Below are positions 43,342 through 51,844 of a stretch of DNA of 64,000 bases, in pieces. The position numbers and the translations under genes were made by a program. Each line of letters begins with the position of its first letter. The stretch's first letter is position 1. The stretch comes from Acetomicrobium thermoterrenum DSM 13490 (lineage in GTDB: Bacteria; Synergistota; Synergistia; Synergistales; Acetomicrobiaceae): NCBI RefSeq assembly GCF_900107215.1, contig NZ_FNPD01000005.1, positions 62,001-126,000 of the forward strand, read 5' to 3'. The notes beneath the pieces are model-generated. The model saw nothing but the letters and a program-made list of their open reading frames with translations, did no database searches and was not told the origin of the DNA.

Positions 43342-43380
43342 GCCTACCGCTTATTTAGTGGTTTTTGTAATGGTAGACCC
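43342..43380 (+). repeat. CGGTAGGCCCC-family 39-bp repeat after the HepT remnant
   Basis: GCCTACCGCTTATTTAGT then GGTTTTTGTAATGGTAGACCC is the reverse-complement counterpart of 20255-20293. The rest of the gap to 43434 shows no gene. Confidence 0.7.
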
Positions 43381-43434
43381 TCAATCATATGAGTAATTAA
43401 AATATGCATAATTAAAAGAAAAACTATAATACAG

Positions 43435-44238
43435 TCAAATCATAGTAATATAATCATAAAGAGCTGGCACTCTATCTTTGAATACTGGAACTTTAGTCCT
43501 TGCTTCAAGAACTTTGTCTGGATCAATGTCGACGAAATACAAACCTTCTTTGCTCCCGGCATCTAACAAAACCTCACCCCACGGATCAACGACCAGTGAC
43601 CTCCCATCAAAGGTATTTTCCGTCGTGACTCCACACCTATTACACGATATAACGAATACTTGATTTTCTATGGCCCTCGCTTTAAGCAGTATTTCCCAAT
43701 GCTTGGCCCGTGCAGATGGCCATTCGGCACCTATGAAAAGGGGTTTCACCCCTTTTAAGGCATAGCATCTCATCCATTCGCAGAAACGCAGGTCGTAGCA
43801 TATTACACATCCTGCACTTACGCCTTCCCAGTCGAATATGCAATCCCTATCTCCCGCCACAAGATATTTGTCTTCTTCCATCAATGGGAACAAATGCACT
43901 TTATCATAAAAGGCGATCAGCTTGCCTTGCGGATCTATTACCTGAGCTCTGTTCGTAACACCTCTTTCTGTTTTGGCCAAGGTGGAACCACCAATGAACC
44001 AAACGCCGTATTTCCTTGCTAATTCTCCCAAAAAAGAGGCGGTCTCGTTTCCTTCAACTGAGGCAAGCATGTTAGCTTTTTCCAAAGTATAACCGGTATC
44101 CCAAAGTTCTGGAAGTACGATCGCTGTCGGCAATTTAGATGGAACCCATGACCTTTCTACCCATTCTTTTACGCGTATGAAGTTTGCTTCTCTATTGCCC
44201 ACTTGAACGTCAAGTTGTAATACTCCTACTCGAAGCAT
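43435..44238 (-). CDS. Carbon-nitrogen hydrolase (nitrilase superfamily amidase)
   Basis: A cytoplasmic amidase of about 267 residues. The catalytic Glu-Lys-Cys triad is visible in VLPELWDTGY, IAFYDKVHLF and CVICYDLRFCEW. The subgroup resembles omega-amidase and YafV-like enzymes that hydrolyse small carboxamides such as alpha-ketoglutaramate. Two adjacent ATG codons (44241 and 44238) follow GAGGGGGAA; a longer start at 44265 would add nine residues that do not look conserved. It is transcribed alone. The exact substrate is unknown. Confidence 0.85.
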   Translation of the reverse strand: MLRVGVLQLDVQVGNREANFIRVKEWVERSWVPSKLPTAIVLPELWDTGYTLEKANMLASVEGNETASFLGELARKYGVWFIGGSTLAKTERGVTNRAQVIDPQGKLIAFYDKVHLFPLMEEDKYLVAGDRDCIFDWEGVSAGCVICYDLRFCEWMRCYALKGVKPLFIGAEWPSARAKHWEILLKARAIENQVFVISCNRCGVTTENTFDGRSLVVDPWGEVLLDAGSKEGLYFVDIDPDKVLEARTKVPVFKDRVPALYDYITMI

Positions 44239-44332
44239 CATTTCCCCCTCGCTTTTATCTGGCAAAATTTGGACTTCGTAATGCTTTACTTAACCTATAG
44301 CATTTACCGTAAATAAAATTTTATTTTAACGT

Positions 44333-45151
44333 CTACCCCAGCGCCACGTCCAAAATCATCATTATGGTAAAGCCAAGCATGGCAGCCATAGTGGTGATGT
44401 TGGTTTCACCGCTGCGCTGTGCTTCGGGGATGACCTCTTCGACCACCACGAATATCATCGCTCCTGCCGCAAAGGCAAGCGCGTAGGGAAGTATGGGCTG
44501 GGCGATCATGACGGCCCAGGCGCCTATGACGCCTGCGATGGGTTCGACCACCGCCGACATTTGACCCATCATAAAGCATTTTCCGGGGGAAATACCCTCG
44601 CGGCGCAAGGGCATGGATACGGCAAATCCTTCAGGGAAATTCTGAAGGCCGATGCCCAATGCCAAAGATACGGCTCCGGCCAGCGATGCCGTTGGCAACT
44701 CGTAGGCGAGCGCTCCAAAGGCGACGCCAACGGCCAGGCCTTCGGGGATGTTATGAAGAGTTACGGCAAGCACCAGCAAGGTGCTGCGCCGCCACGATGT
44801 CGGGATTCCCTCGGCGTCGGTCCTTTCCAACCCTATGTGAAGGTGGGGAAGGACCATATCGATGGCCCGCATAAATACTCCACCGACCAGAAACCCGATG
44901 GCAGCCGGAATCCACGAGGGAATGGGCTTTCCTTCGGACATCTCGATGGCAGGAGCAAGCAGGGACCAGTAGCTTGCCGCTATCATGACGCCCCCGGCAA
45001 AGGCAAGCATGCTGTCAAGCAGCTTTTTGCTCACCTCTTTGGTCAAAAAGACCGCCGAAGCGCCAAGGGCCGTCACACCCCAAGTAAAAAGCGTGGCCAA
45101 TAACGCCTGCATAATAGGGTTTAAGTTAACAAAAGTCTCAACCAGGTTCAC
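44333..45151 (-). CDS. ZIP-family divalent metal transporter
   Basis: A 272-residue inner-membrane transporter with eight helices. The two metal-site helices carry [17 protein letters not shown] and [20 protein letters not shown], the HNxPEG/NxPEG signatures of the ZIP/GufA group. It would import zinc or another divalent metal. A degenerate duplicate of its 3' end lies at 42668-42782. Upstream is a 381-bp repeat element rather than a normal intergenic region. Confidence 0.92.
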   Translation of the reverse strand: MNLVETFVNLNPIMQALLATLFTWGVTALGASAVFLTKEVSKKLLDSMLAFAGGVMIAASYWSLLAPAIEMSEGKPIPSWIPAAIGFLVGGVFMRAIDMVLPHLHIGLERTDAEGIPTSWRRSTLLVLAVTLHNIPEGLAVGVAFGALAYELPTASLAGAVSLALGIGLQNFPEGFAVSMPLRREGISPGKCFMMGQMSAVVEPIAGVIGAWAVMIAQPILPYALAFAAGAMIFVVVEEVIPEAQRSGETNITTMAAMLGFTIMMILDVALG

Positions 45152-45248
45152 GGGTATCCTCCCCCATTCTCGCAGAGTTTGTTTCGTTTGACGTTACAAA
45201 TATACCATGCCTGGTCAATTTAAAAAAGATTTAGTTAAAGCAGTCCTT

Positions 45249-45629
45249 GGGGTCAGGTCTTTAATCTTGAATTTTTATTAGCCCATCGGGTAACAATCAG
45301 GGTCAGATCTTTAATCTTGAAAATATAATTTAACGGACTAATATTTATCGCAGCTATGTGTTGGCATCATGGTGATAATTACAAGGAGTAATTGTAACCA
45401 GCGCGGTCATTTTTATTGTATGGACTAAAAATTTTCAAACATACAACATATCTCATAGGTTTACCTTGAGAAATACATTTGCTCCCTTATGCGAGCATAC
45501 AATATCGACAACGAAAACTATATCAAATATGACCGTTGCATATTCAAGCTTTATGTGCTTAAAATCCGTATTTGTTAAATCAAAGGAATAGCGAACAATG
45601 AGAAAAATCAAAAATAAAGACCTGACCCC
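45249..45629. mobile_element. 381-bp non-autonomous RAYT-related element (MITE-like)
   Basis: This stretch is roughly nine-tenths identical to 50465-50844, the left part of the complete transposase element. It has the left end GGGGTCAGGTCTTTAATC, a second internal copy at about 45299 and the inverted right end ATAAAGACCTGACCCC. It lacks the transposase gene. An ORF of about 60 codons on the minus strand is open in both copies but has no ribosome site that I would trust. The element lies between the ZIP gene and the divergent MNT gene and fills most of that 549-base gap. Confidence 0.85.
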
Positions 45630-45700
45630 ACAGATTGTCATGATTGTTAATATAATTGCTATAATGTCTTTAAAGAAAGAAGCTTAAGGGAGACATCAAA

Positions 45701-46063
45701 ATGGATACAGATGCATTTACTGCAGGTTGGACTGAGAGGCTCGAGATCGAAAGAAAAAGCAGATGCAAACGAATGCGTGAAGCCTATATTGCTGCGCGCA
45801 AATGTGCGCACATACTTTACGACAAATACAGGGTCCGCAGAGTCTATCTGATCGGCTCTCTTGCCAATCCTGAGGATTTTCACGAAAGATCTGATATTGA
45901 CCTCGCAGTCGAAGGGCTTCCGTCGCACCTCTATTTTAAGGCTCTTGCTGAACTTTGGCGTGAACTGCCCGCCGGCTTGGAGTTGGATTTGATTCCCTTA
46001 GAAGATGTCGATCCTGATTTTTTGAGTCGAATATTAAAAGAAGGTGTAATTATTGATGACTAG
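45701..46063 (+). CDS. MntA-like nucleotidyltransferase antitoxin
   Basis: A 120-residue MNT-domain protein with RRVYLIGSLANPEDFHERSD then IDLAVEG, giving the GS and SDIDL metal residues. It is preceded by an AAGGGAG ribosome site and its stop overlaps the start of a HEPN-type gene by eight bases. Together they form an intact two-gene HEPN-MNT toxin-antitoxin unit. In such units the nucleotidyltransferase neutralises the HEPN ribonuclease by adding AMP; the role here is transferred from the family. Confidence 0.86.
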   Translation: MDTDAFTAGWTERLEIERKSRCKRMREAYIAARKCAHILYDKYRVRRVYLIGSLANPEDFHERSDIDLAVEGLPSHLYFKALAELWRELPAGLELDLIPLEDVDPDFLSRILKEGVIIDD

Positions 46064-46523
46064 ATTTGCTGCGCTAAAAGCGGATATCGACCATGAATTA
46101 CGCAACCTCAAAAGATTAGCCAAAGAATTAGACGACATACTTACAGCAACAAAAGAGGGGTCAATCGCAAGAACGCGTGCGGTCGGCAGCTTGCTTCACG
46201 ACTTCTATACTGGAGTTGAAAAAATATTTAGCCAAATTGCAATAAAGATAGACCAAGACTTACCTGCAGGCGAAGGTTGGCATATTCAACTGCTCAAAAG
46301 GATGACAATTCCAATAGAAGGGATCCGACCTCAAGTAATTGACGAAAAATTAGAAAATGATCTCGAAGAATACCTTCGTTTTCGCCATCTTTTTCTGAAT
46401 ATATACGGTTTTGAGCTAAAATGGGATAAATGCCAGCCTTTAGTTGAAAGATTGGATGATATTATTTGCGAATTGGAAGAACAGATAGCTAAATTTGAAT
46501 CTTTTTTGGATTCAATTACATAA
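46056..46523 (+). CDS. HepT-like HEPN toxin
   Basis: A 155-residue all-helical protein, partner of the MNT gene it overlaps. Helices include IDHELRNLKRLAKELDDILT, SLLHDFYTGVEKIFSQIAIK and a C-terminal YLRFRHLFLNIYGFELKWDK. That motif (R-x-RH-x-F-x-N-x-Y) matches the HepT-like subfamily in which the catalytic arginine and histidine are rearranged relative to the R-x4-H-x-Y of classic HepT. The ATG at 46056 is preferred to a TTG three bases earlier. RNase activity is inferred from the family. Confidence 0.78.
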   Translation: MTRFAALKADIDHELRNLKRLAKELDDILTATKEGSIARTRAVGSLLHDFYTGVEKIFSQIAIKIDQDLPAGEGWHIQLLKRMTIPIEGIRPQVIDEKLENDLEEYLRFRHLFLNIYGFELKWDKCQPLVERLDDIICELEEQIAKFESFLDSIT

Positions 46524-46552
46524 AGACCCCCTTTAAAGTAGACCCCGCTGGG

Positions 46553-47863
46553 TTAGGATTCGAATATTGTCTGTTCGGATATATCTGCCTGCAAAGCCTT
46601 TAAAGCCCGAAGCACGAGTTTTCTTCTCGTCTTTTTGTCCTCCTCGGGGCCTGCCTCGGGGTTGCCCACGGGATGAGGTATGGCAACGCCCGGCACGATC
46701 CGATTGGCCCCCACGGTAAGCATTATGGGCACTATCGTCGCTATCTGGGCAACGGGGATTTGTGCCACCCTTTCTATTTCCCGCGTCATCGATGCGCCGC
46801 ATCGTGTGCACGTCCCTCAGGTGGAGGTCAAAATTACGCCGTCCACACCCGCTTCTTTCAGTTCGCGGCCTATCTCTTGGCCAAATCGCTCGGCGTTTGC
46901 GACGGACGTCCCCGTTCCCGTGGTCGTGTATAAATAAAGATGAAGTTTTCCAAACACCCCTTCCCCTTCAAGCTCCCTCATAACGTCTAAGGGCACTACC
47001 ACGTCGGGGTCTAAGTTTGCCCACATCCGGTCGTATCCTCCATGGATCGACTCAAATTCGTCGGGAGTCAAGTCATCCAGCCCCGAGATGTCGTATTTGG
47101 CATAACTTTCGGCCGAGGAAACGCGAAGCCTGTCGGGGTTGCCCCTAGGCACGATCCCGCCCGATGTGACCAAGGCTATGGTTGCATGTTTAATGTCCTT
47201 GATCGGAGGCGCTGGAGGGATCTTTTTAAAGGCGGGCATCTCATATTCCGTGCGAAATTCTTGCCCTGCGATTTTTTGAAGCAGCATGTCGATGGCCCGA
47301 AGCGATCCTCTTTTTTCCTTGAAGAAGTTCTTGCGTATGCCGCGGTGGATGTAGCCTTCTTCGTATGCAGGGCCGAGTGGCTCGCCTTTTAACAGCTTAA
47401 GGCCGAGGCGCGCCATGCTCGTCAACGCCTGCTTCATGTCCCTAGCGCTGCCCTCGGTTTGAACGATGAACGTTTGGGCACGGTACAGCTCAACGCCCGG
47501 GTTTTCGGGAAACATGCCCGTTAGGGAAGGTATACCTAAGCTTTTCGTTACGGCGGCACATATGTCGCCACAGGCCACACCGTAGCGACCGGCGTTGAAG
47601 GCAGGGCCCGCTATAAAAAGGTCTGGTTTTAGCTCTTCGACGATCTTCAAACACTCGACACGGGCTTTTTCGATGTGTTCGGCGTAGTAGCCGTCGCCGC
47701 AGATGACGGTGCCTATTACCCTTGCTTCGTCGCCAAATAACCTTTGAAGCTCAAGCCCCGGCCCCACGGGACCTTCGACGAGCTCGGGCTTGAAATCGGC
47801 AACTTCCTCTCCTCCCTTTCCTCCGTAAAATTGGTTTATGTAGCAAACCACGCGGTAAGACAT
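46553..47863 (-). CDS. Selenoprotein component B subunit of glycine/sarcosine/betaine-type reductase
   Basis: The gene encodes 436 residues if the TGA at 46817-46819 is read as selenocysteine (residue 349). The first 348 residues match GrdB/GrdF/GrdH (RVVCYINQFYGGKGGEEVAD and FIAGPAFNAGRYGVACGD). The frame continues without a break as GTCTRCGASMTREIERVAQI and GANRIVPGVAIPHPVGNP, giving the family U-x2-C-x2-C active site. The hairpin at 46790-46804 is placed like a bacterial SECIS. Component B binds the amine substrate and passes it to GrdA selenocysteine. Which amine is used cannot be told. GrdA, GrdC and GrdD are not in this window. Confidence 0.92.
46790..46819 (-). promoter_or_regulatory. 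Selenocysteine UGA codon and putative SECIS hairpin
   Basis: After the UGA (46819-46817) come 12 bases, then the perfect stem CGATGC-GGC-GCATCG (46804-46790). Bacterial SECIS stem-loops lie at this distance inside the coding region. The stem is short, so SelB binding needs testing. Confidence 0.7.
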
Positions 47864-47876
47864 CGCACTTCCCCCT

Positions 47877-49160
47877 TTATACCCACTCGCAGCCTACACG
47901 GCTGTAGCCAATTTCCACCGTTGAGCCGATGACAGACTGAAGCTCAACGTACATGGAGCCGTCTTCCCGCAAGGATTCGGCGGAACCGCCCGAAAGCAGG
48001 GCTATTGCTTTAGGGTCGCCGATCACCTTTTGCATCGGCGGAACGACGATCATCTCGTTGACGTTTCCCGTCGACACAAAGGCATTCATCTCGGGCGTCG
48101 CGTCCGCCAAGCTCTGGCTTTTGCCGTCCGTGCCTGCTGCTTCGTCTGAGATGACGACCGTCCTGATGCCGGCTTCCTCGAAATATTTGGCCGTAAGGCA
48201 AAGGTCGGTATCGGGGTTGCCGTAACCTTCTTCGGTAATGACTACACCGTTGGCGCCAAGATCTGCTCCTATCGCGGCGCTCATCCTGGCGTTTCTTTCC
48301 TTTCCCGCCAAAACGGTGCTTTCCGGCGAGATCACCACGCCAAGGAAGTTAAGGTCCTTGCCGTGGCGCTCGTACAGGTCGCGCACGACGGGGTTATTTA
48401 CGTGGTGATAGGTCGTGTTTTTGTCGCAGGCAGAGACGCAGTTTCCCGACACAACGGCGCCGTCTAAGACTTCGTTTGGGTGAAGCAAGAAGGGAAAGCT
48501 CATCTTTACGTCCGTGCCGTAGACGTAGGTATCGTGAAGCAGCCCTTGGGCTATGGACATGCATACGTAAAGAATCTTTGGAAGGCCCGGGAATTTAGCG
48601 CTTTCTTCAGCGATCGAACCCTTTTCGAAGGTCTCTATTTCATCGGCCCTTGAGTCCATGCAACATTTGGCTAAATAGACAGCCAGCTTTAACCCTGCTG
48701 TTCGCAGGGCGGCTTCGTATTTGTGCTTATCCAGGCCGTCGGTCGGCTCTACGACGAGGACTATGTTGTTGGTCTCAGAAAAAGGCGTGTAGCGTGCTCC
48801 TTGGCCGCTCATGTCGATGAAGCCCTCCTGGAAGGCCACGATAGACCCGCAGGTCACGACCGCAGCGCCGTCAAGCACAAGTGTTGCCCCGTCTCCTGCC
48901 CTTTGTAAGGGGGCACAAAAGCCGGGGAAGTATTCCTTTCCGCCCGACAACTTCACCCTCGGTTGGATGCAGTCCTTGACAGGGATTATCCTTATGCTTT
49001 CGCCAGGCCTTGCAAGCTCAAGGTCGACCTTGGCGAAGGCGTCGTCTATTACCGCCTCTAAAGCGGATGCCTTATCTACGTACAAGACTCCTTCTTGGAC
49101 CTTGGTGACGTCGCCCCAACGGACGTCGCGTACCTTTACCTTATGCAACTTTAGCTGCAC
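47877..49160 (-). CDS. Reductase component B proprotein, pyruvoyl-forming (GrdE/GrdG/GrdI type)
   Basis: A 427-residue proprotein that is cleaved to create a pyruvoyl group for Schiff-base binding of the amine substrate. The cleavage site is in GAVVSGNCVSACDKNTTYHH, where the cysteine after asparagine becomes pyruvoyl. The N-terminus LHKVKVRDVRWGDVTKVQEG and the region ARPGESIRIIPVKDCIQPRV fit GrdE. GTG at 49160 is chosen as start because GAGGAGG lies seven bases upstream; the longer frame from 49223 adds 21 unrelated residues. It precedes the selenoprotein gene by 13 bases, the usual subunit order. Confidence 0.92.
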   Translation of the reverse strand: MQLKLHKVKVRDVRWGDVTKVQEGVLYVDKASALEAVIDDAFAKVDLELARPGESIRIIPVKDCIQPRVKLSGGKEYFPGFCAPLQRAGDGATLVLDGAAVVTCGSIVAFQEGFIDMSGQGARYTPFSETNNIVLVVEPTDGLDKHKYEAALRTAGLKLAVYLAKCCMDSRADEIETFEKGSIAEESAKFPGLPKILYVCMSIAQGLLHDTYVYGTDVKMSFPFLLHPNEVLDGAVVSGNCVSACDKNTTYHHVNNPVVRDLYERHGKDLNFLGVVISPESTVLAGKERNARMSAAIGADLGANGVVITEEGYGNPDTDLCLTAKYFEEAGIRTVVISDEAAGTDGKSQSLADATPEMNAFVSTGNVNEMIVVPPMQKVIGDPKAIALLSGGSAESLREDGSMYVELQSVIGSTVEIGYSRVGCEWV

Positions 49161-49246
49161 GACAAGCCCTCCTCGCGCGTAATGACTTAAAGATATTGTA
49201 AAATAGCGATGCTCAAAAAACATTGGGTGATGGCATAAATATATAT

Positions 49247-49254
49247 GCTATAAT
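49247..49254 (+). promoter_or_regulatory. Extended -10 promoter element of the CdaR-type gene
   Basis: TGCTATAAT (extended -10) lies about 60 bases before the ATG at 49317. The -35 is poor (TTGGGT, 20-base spacing). A palindrome ATGCATAATGCAT follows at 49273-49285 and could be an operator for the divergent regulator and reductase genes. Confidence 0.45.
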
Positions 49255-49316
49255 TATTTTTATATAAGGCGGATGCATAATGCATTTGCCAGATCTCTGA
49301 GATAGAGGTGTGTTAA

Positions 49317-50480
49317 ATGTTAAATCAGGTGGCACAGGATATTGCCGTCACGGTAAGCGACATCATCGGCCACGGAGTCCTGGTGACCGATGACAAGGGG
49401 GTCATAATCGGGTGCGACGATGTGTCTCGAATCGGAGTTTGCCACACACCGTCGCTTGAGGTCATGAAATCAAGGAAGTCCCTCGTGACCACCGAAGCCG
49501 AGGCCTCAAAGATGTCCGGAGTAAAACCTGGCTTCACGCTGCCGATCTTACTGGTTGAAGAAGTTGTCGGGTCCATCGCCATAGCAGGCGACCCCGATGA
49601 GGTCAAAAAGTTCGGGTTGCTCGTGCAAAAGCAGGCTGAAATAATGTTACGGCAACAGGCCCTCATGCAGCAGAACATGCTTCGGGAAAAGGCGCTCTCC
49701 GATTTGGCCGAAAGCATAGCGTCCTTCAATCCTGCGTACGGAAACGAGACGCTTATTTTGCTGCAGGGCGAAGAGCTCGGCTACGACCTTAAACTGTGCC
49801 GCATAGCTATGATCGTAGAGCTTGAATCCTACGTGGGCGAACAAGTGGGATCCACGATGCGCCGTGTGCTGGACCGCTTAAAAGAGGCCTTTCACCATCC
49901 CAAAAACGTCTTCTGCCCCTTAAACAGCTTCTCTGCATGCGCATTCCTCGTAAACAACCGCAAACTTGACGACGACAAATTTGAACGTTACGTCTTCAAG
50001 CTGTGCCGCTCATGCATGAGCTTGCTTTCCAAAGAAGGCATTGCCATCTCGATCAGCATCGGGCAACCAGCTAAAGACATCGGAGAGCTTGCCGAATCCT
50101 ACAGAAGGGCTAAAGAGGCCTTGACCCTGGGCAAAAAGATTTGCCAAAAAGGTGAGAACTGCTTTTCTGCAAGCGACATCATCATGGAATGCGCCCTAGC
50201 GTCCATCCCTTTAAAGAAACAAAATGACTTTGTCGAGCAAATCCTCGGCAAACTAACAGCCCATCCCGATTCTAATCAGCTCATCGAGACCTTTTGCGCC
50301 TGGTGCGACCATTCATTCAAGACGAACGAAGCCGCAAAAAGCCTGTCACTGCACCGAAACACCCTTCTTTATCGCCTCAAAAAGTTAGAGTCCATCACCG
50401 GCCTTTCCCCCTGGAACTTCAAGGACTGCATGAAGCTTGCCACGGCAATCTTCCTCAAATCCTTGGGGTCAGGTCTTTAA
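49317..50480 (+). CDS. CdaR/PucR-family transcriptional regulator
   Basis: A 387-residue activator-type regulator. Residues 1-135 are the diacid-recognition domain (AQDIAVTVSDIIGHGVLVTD and VGSIAIAGDPDEVKKFGLLV). The middle is a degenerate GGDEF-like region. Residues 340-375 hold the PucR-type HTH (SLHRNTLLYRLKKLESITGL). It is divergent from the reductase component B pair across about 155 bases, so it probably controls that pair; this is inferred from layout. Its final residues LGSGL-stop are encoded by the left end of the transposase element at 50465. Confidence 0.88.
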   Translation: MLNQVAQDIAVTVSDIIGHGVLVTDDKGVIIGCDDVSRIGVCHTPSLEVMKSRKSLVTTEAEASKMSGVKPGFTLPILLVEEVVGSIAIAGDPDEVKKFGLLVQKQAEIMLRQQALMQQNMLREKALSDLAESIASFNPAYGNETLILLQGEELGYDLKLCRIAMIVELESYVGEQVGSTMRRVLDRLKEAFHHPKNVFCPLNSFSACAFLVNNRKLDDDKFERYVFKLCRSCMSLLSKEGIAISISIGQPAKDIGELAESYRRAKEALTLGKKICQKGENCFSASDIIMECALASIPLKKQNDFVEQILGKLTAHPDSNQLIETFCAWCDHSFKTNEAAKSLSLHRNTLLYRLKKLESITGLSPWNFKDCMKLATAIFLKSLGSGL

Positions 50481-51844
50481 TCTTGAATTTTTATTAGCCC
50501 ATCGGGTAACAATCAGGGTCAGATCTTTAATCTTGAAAATATAATTTAACGGACTAATATCTATTGCAGCTATGTATTAGCACCGTAGTGATAATTACAA
50601 GGAGTAATTGTAACCAGCGCGGTCATTTTTATTGTATGGACTGAAAATTTTCAAACATACAACATATTCCACAGACTTACCTTAGGAAATACATTTGCCC
50701 CCGGGGTAGGCATACAATATCGTTAATGAAAACTATATCAAATATGACCGCTACATATTCAAGCTTTATGTGCTTAAAATTAGTATTTGTTAAATCAAAG
50801 GAATAGCGAGCAACGAAGAAAATCAAAAATAAAGACCTGACCCCCACGGGCAGGCTCAAGTTTAGGAATTGCTGTCCTTTTGTTTTAAGATTACACTAAC
50901 GGTGGAATAATGAAGGCCTAAAAACCTTGCAACTTCGGTTTGCGTGTAACCGTGTACGCGGACTGCCTCGTAAATTTTGCCGTTTCGCTCACGCTTATCA
51001 TCAATCTTAATATTGGCAAACAGCTCCTTCAAAGTTGGACGTGTTGCCTTTCTTTGATAGATTGGATACTCGTTATCCTGTTGGTAGTTGTCTAACAAAG
51101 GCTTCACAACATCAAGAAAATTTTCGCTGCCAAGCACTACCCCGCCTTTGAGTTCTTCCCACGGGCCTGTTTTGCCTTCATTCGCCACGAAATCCCGATA
51201 TAGCTGTCTTGCCCGCTCGCTGTTTTTGTCAAATTGATCGAGCAACCAGCTAGTATGCAAAAAGGGTGGAGCGCCTTCAATCCCCGCTGTCGCCCTGTAG
51301 CTGCTCCACGGCCAATCCTCTGGTCGCTTTACGAATCCCGCCCTCACAGGATTCAGCACAATATACCGAGTCAATTCAAGCAAATGACTGTCACGCTCTA
51401 CCAGTATAGACTTATACCTGCCCTGCAGTACATGACCAACTCGATTGTGATTACGATTGAAATATATCGTATACACACAATTGAGGTAATGCATCCCCTT
51501 TGAAATATTAGCGTCCGGTGTTTCAACTAAAAGGTGGTAATGGTTATCCATTAAACAGTAAGCATGACATAGCCAATTGTATCGCTCGATGGTCTTACCA
51601 AGCATACCCAAAAACATCGTGCGATCCTTAGCGTCGAGGAAAACGTCGTTTCTCGCGTTTCCGCGACAGGTAATGTGATATATTGCCCCCTCGAATTGAA
51701 CCCTCAATGGTCGTGCCATATATCAAATATACTACATATTTTACTTTTGCACATACATGAACATTACGAAAGTTGATCATTGTGTTTTACTAATTTATTC
51801 TGGCGCTGAGTAAAAGAAATATTCAAAACTAAAGACCTGACCCC
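50465..51844. mobile_element. Complete RAYT-type element with inverted-repeat ends
   Basis: The left end GGGGTCAGGTCTTTAATC (50465) and right end CTAAAGACCTGACCCC (to 51844) are inverted copies enclosing one transposase gene, for 1380 bp. The left 380 bp (50465-50844) equals the non-autonomous element at 45249. The element separates the convergent CdaR and M20 peptidase genes, and both of their stop codons lie inside its ends. No obvious target duplication flanks it, in keeping with HUH-type transposition. Confidence 0.8.
50862..51719 (-). CDS. REP-associated tyrosine transposase (RAYT, Y1/HUH family)
   Basis: A 285-residue single-strand transposase of the IS200-like Y1 group. The N-terminus ARPLRVQFEGAIYHITCRGN and the HUH motif in CLMDNHYHLLVETPD are diagnostic. 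The catalytic tyrosine is in LELTRYIVLNPVRAGF. Residues 215-285 form an extra C-terminal helical/HTH domain (PTLKELFANI, then HGYTQTEVARFLGLHYSTVS), as in one RAYT subgroup. It cuts hairpin-forming repeat ends such as those flanking it. All catalytic residues are present, so it may still move the repeats scattered through this window. Confidence 0.93.
   Translation of the reverse strand: MARPLRVQFEGAIYHITCRGNARNDVFLDAKDRTMFLGMLGKTIERYNWLCHAYCLMDNHYHLLVETPDANISKGMHYLNCVYTIYFNRNHNRVGHVLQGRYKSILVERDSHLLELTRYIVLNPVRAGFVKRPEDWPWSSYRATAGIEGAPPFLHTSWLLDQFDKNSERARQLYRDFVANEGKTGPWEELKGGVVLGSENFLDVVKPLLDNYQQDNEYPIYQRKATRPTLKELFANIKIDDKRERNGKIYEAVRVHGYTQTEVARFLGLHYSTVSVILKQKDSNS

Noticed and set aside
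45453-45641. 62-codon minus-strand ORF in the non-autonomous element, with a counterpart at 50677-50859
   Set aside because: Both frames are open and similar, but this follows from about nine-tenths DNA identity; there is no ribosome site, and the ends differ. Kept in mind as a possible remnant peptide only.
46526-46545. AGACCCCCTTTAAAGTAGACCCC downstream of the HEPN gene as another 39-bp repeat copy
   Set aside because: Only about ten bases resemble the repeat arm, which is too little to call.
46817-46819. TGA taken as the true end of the reductase component B gene
   Set aside because: The frame beyond it encodes the conserved U-x2-C-x2-C site and family C-terminus, so it is a selenocysteine codon.
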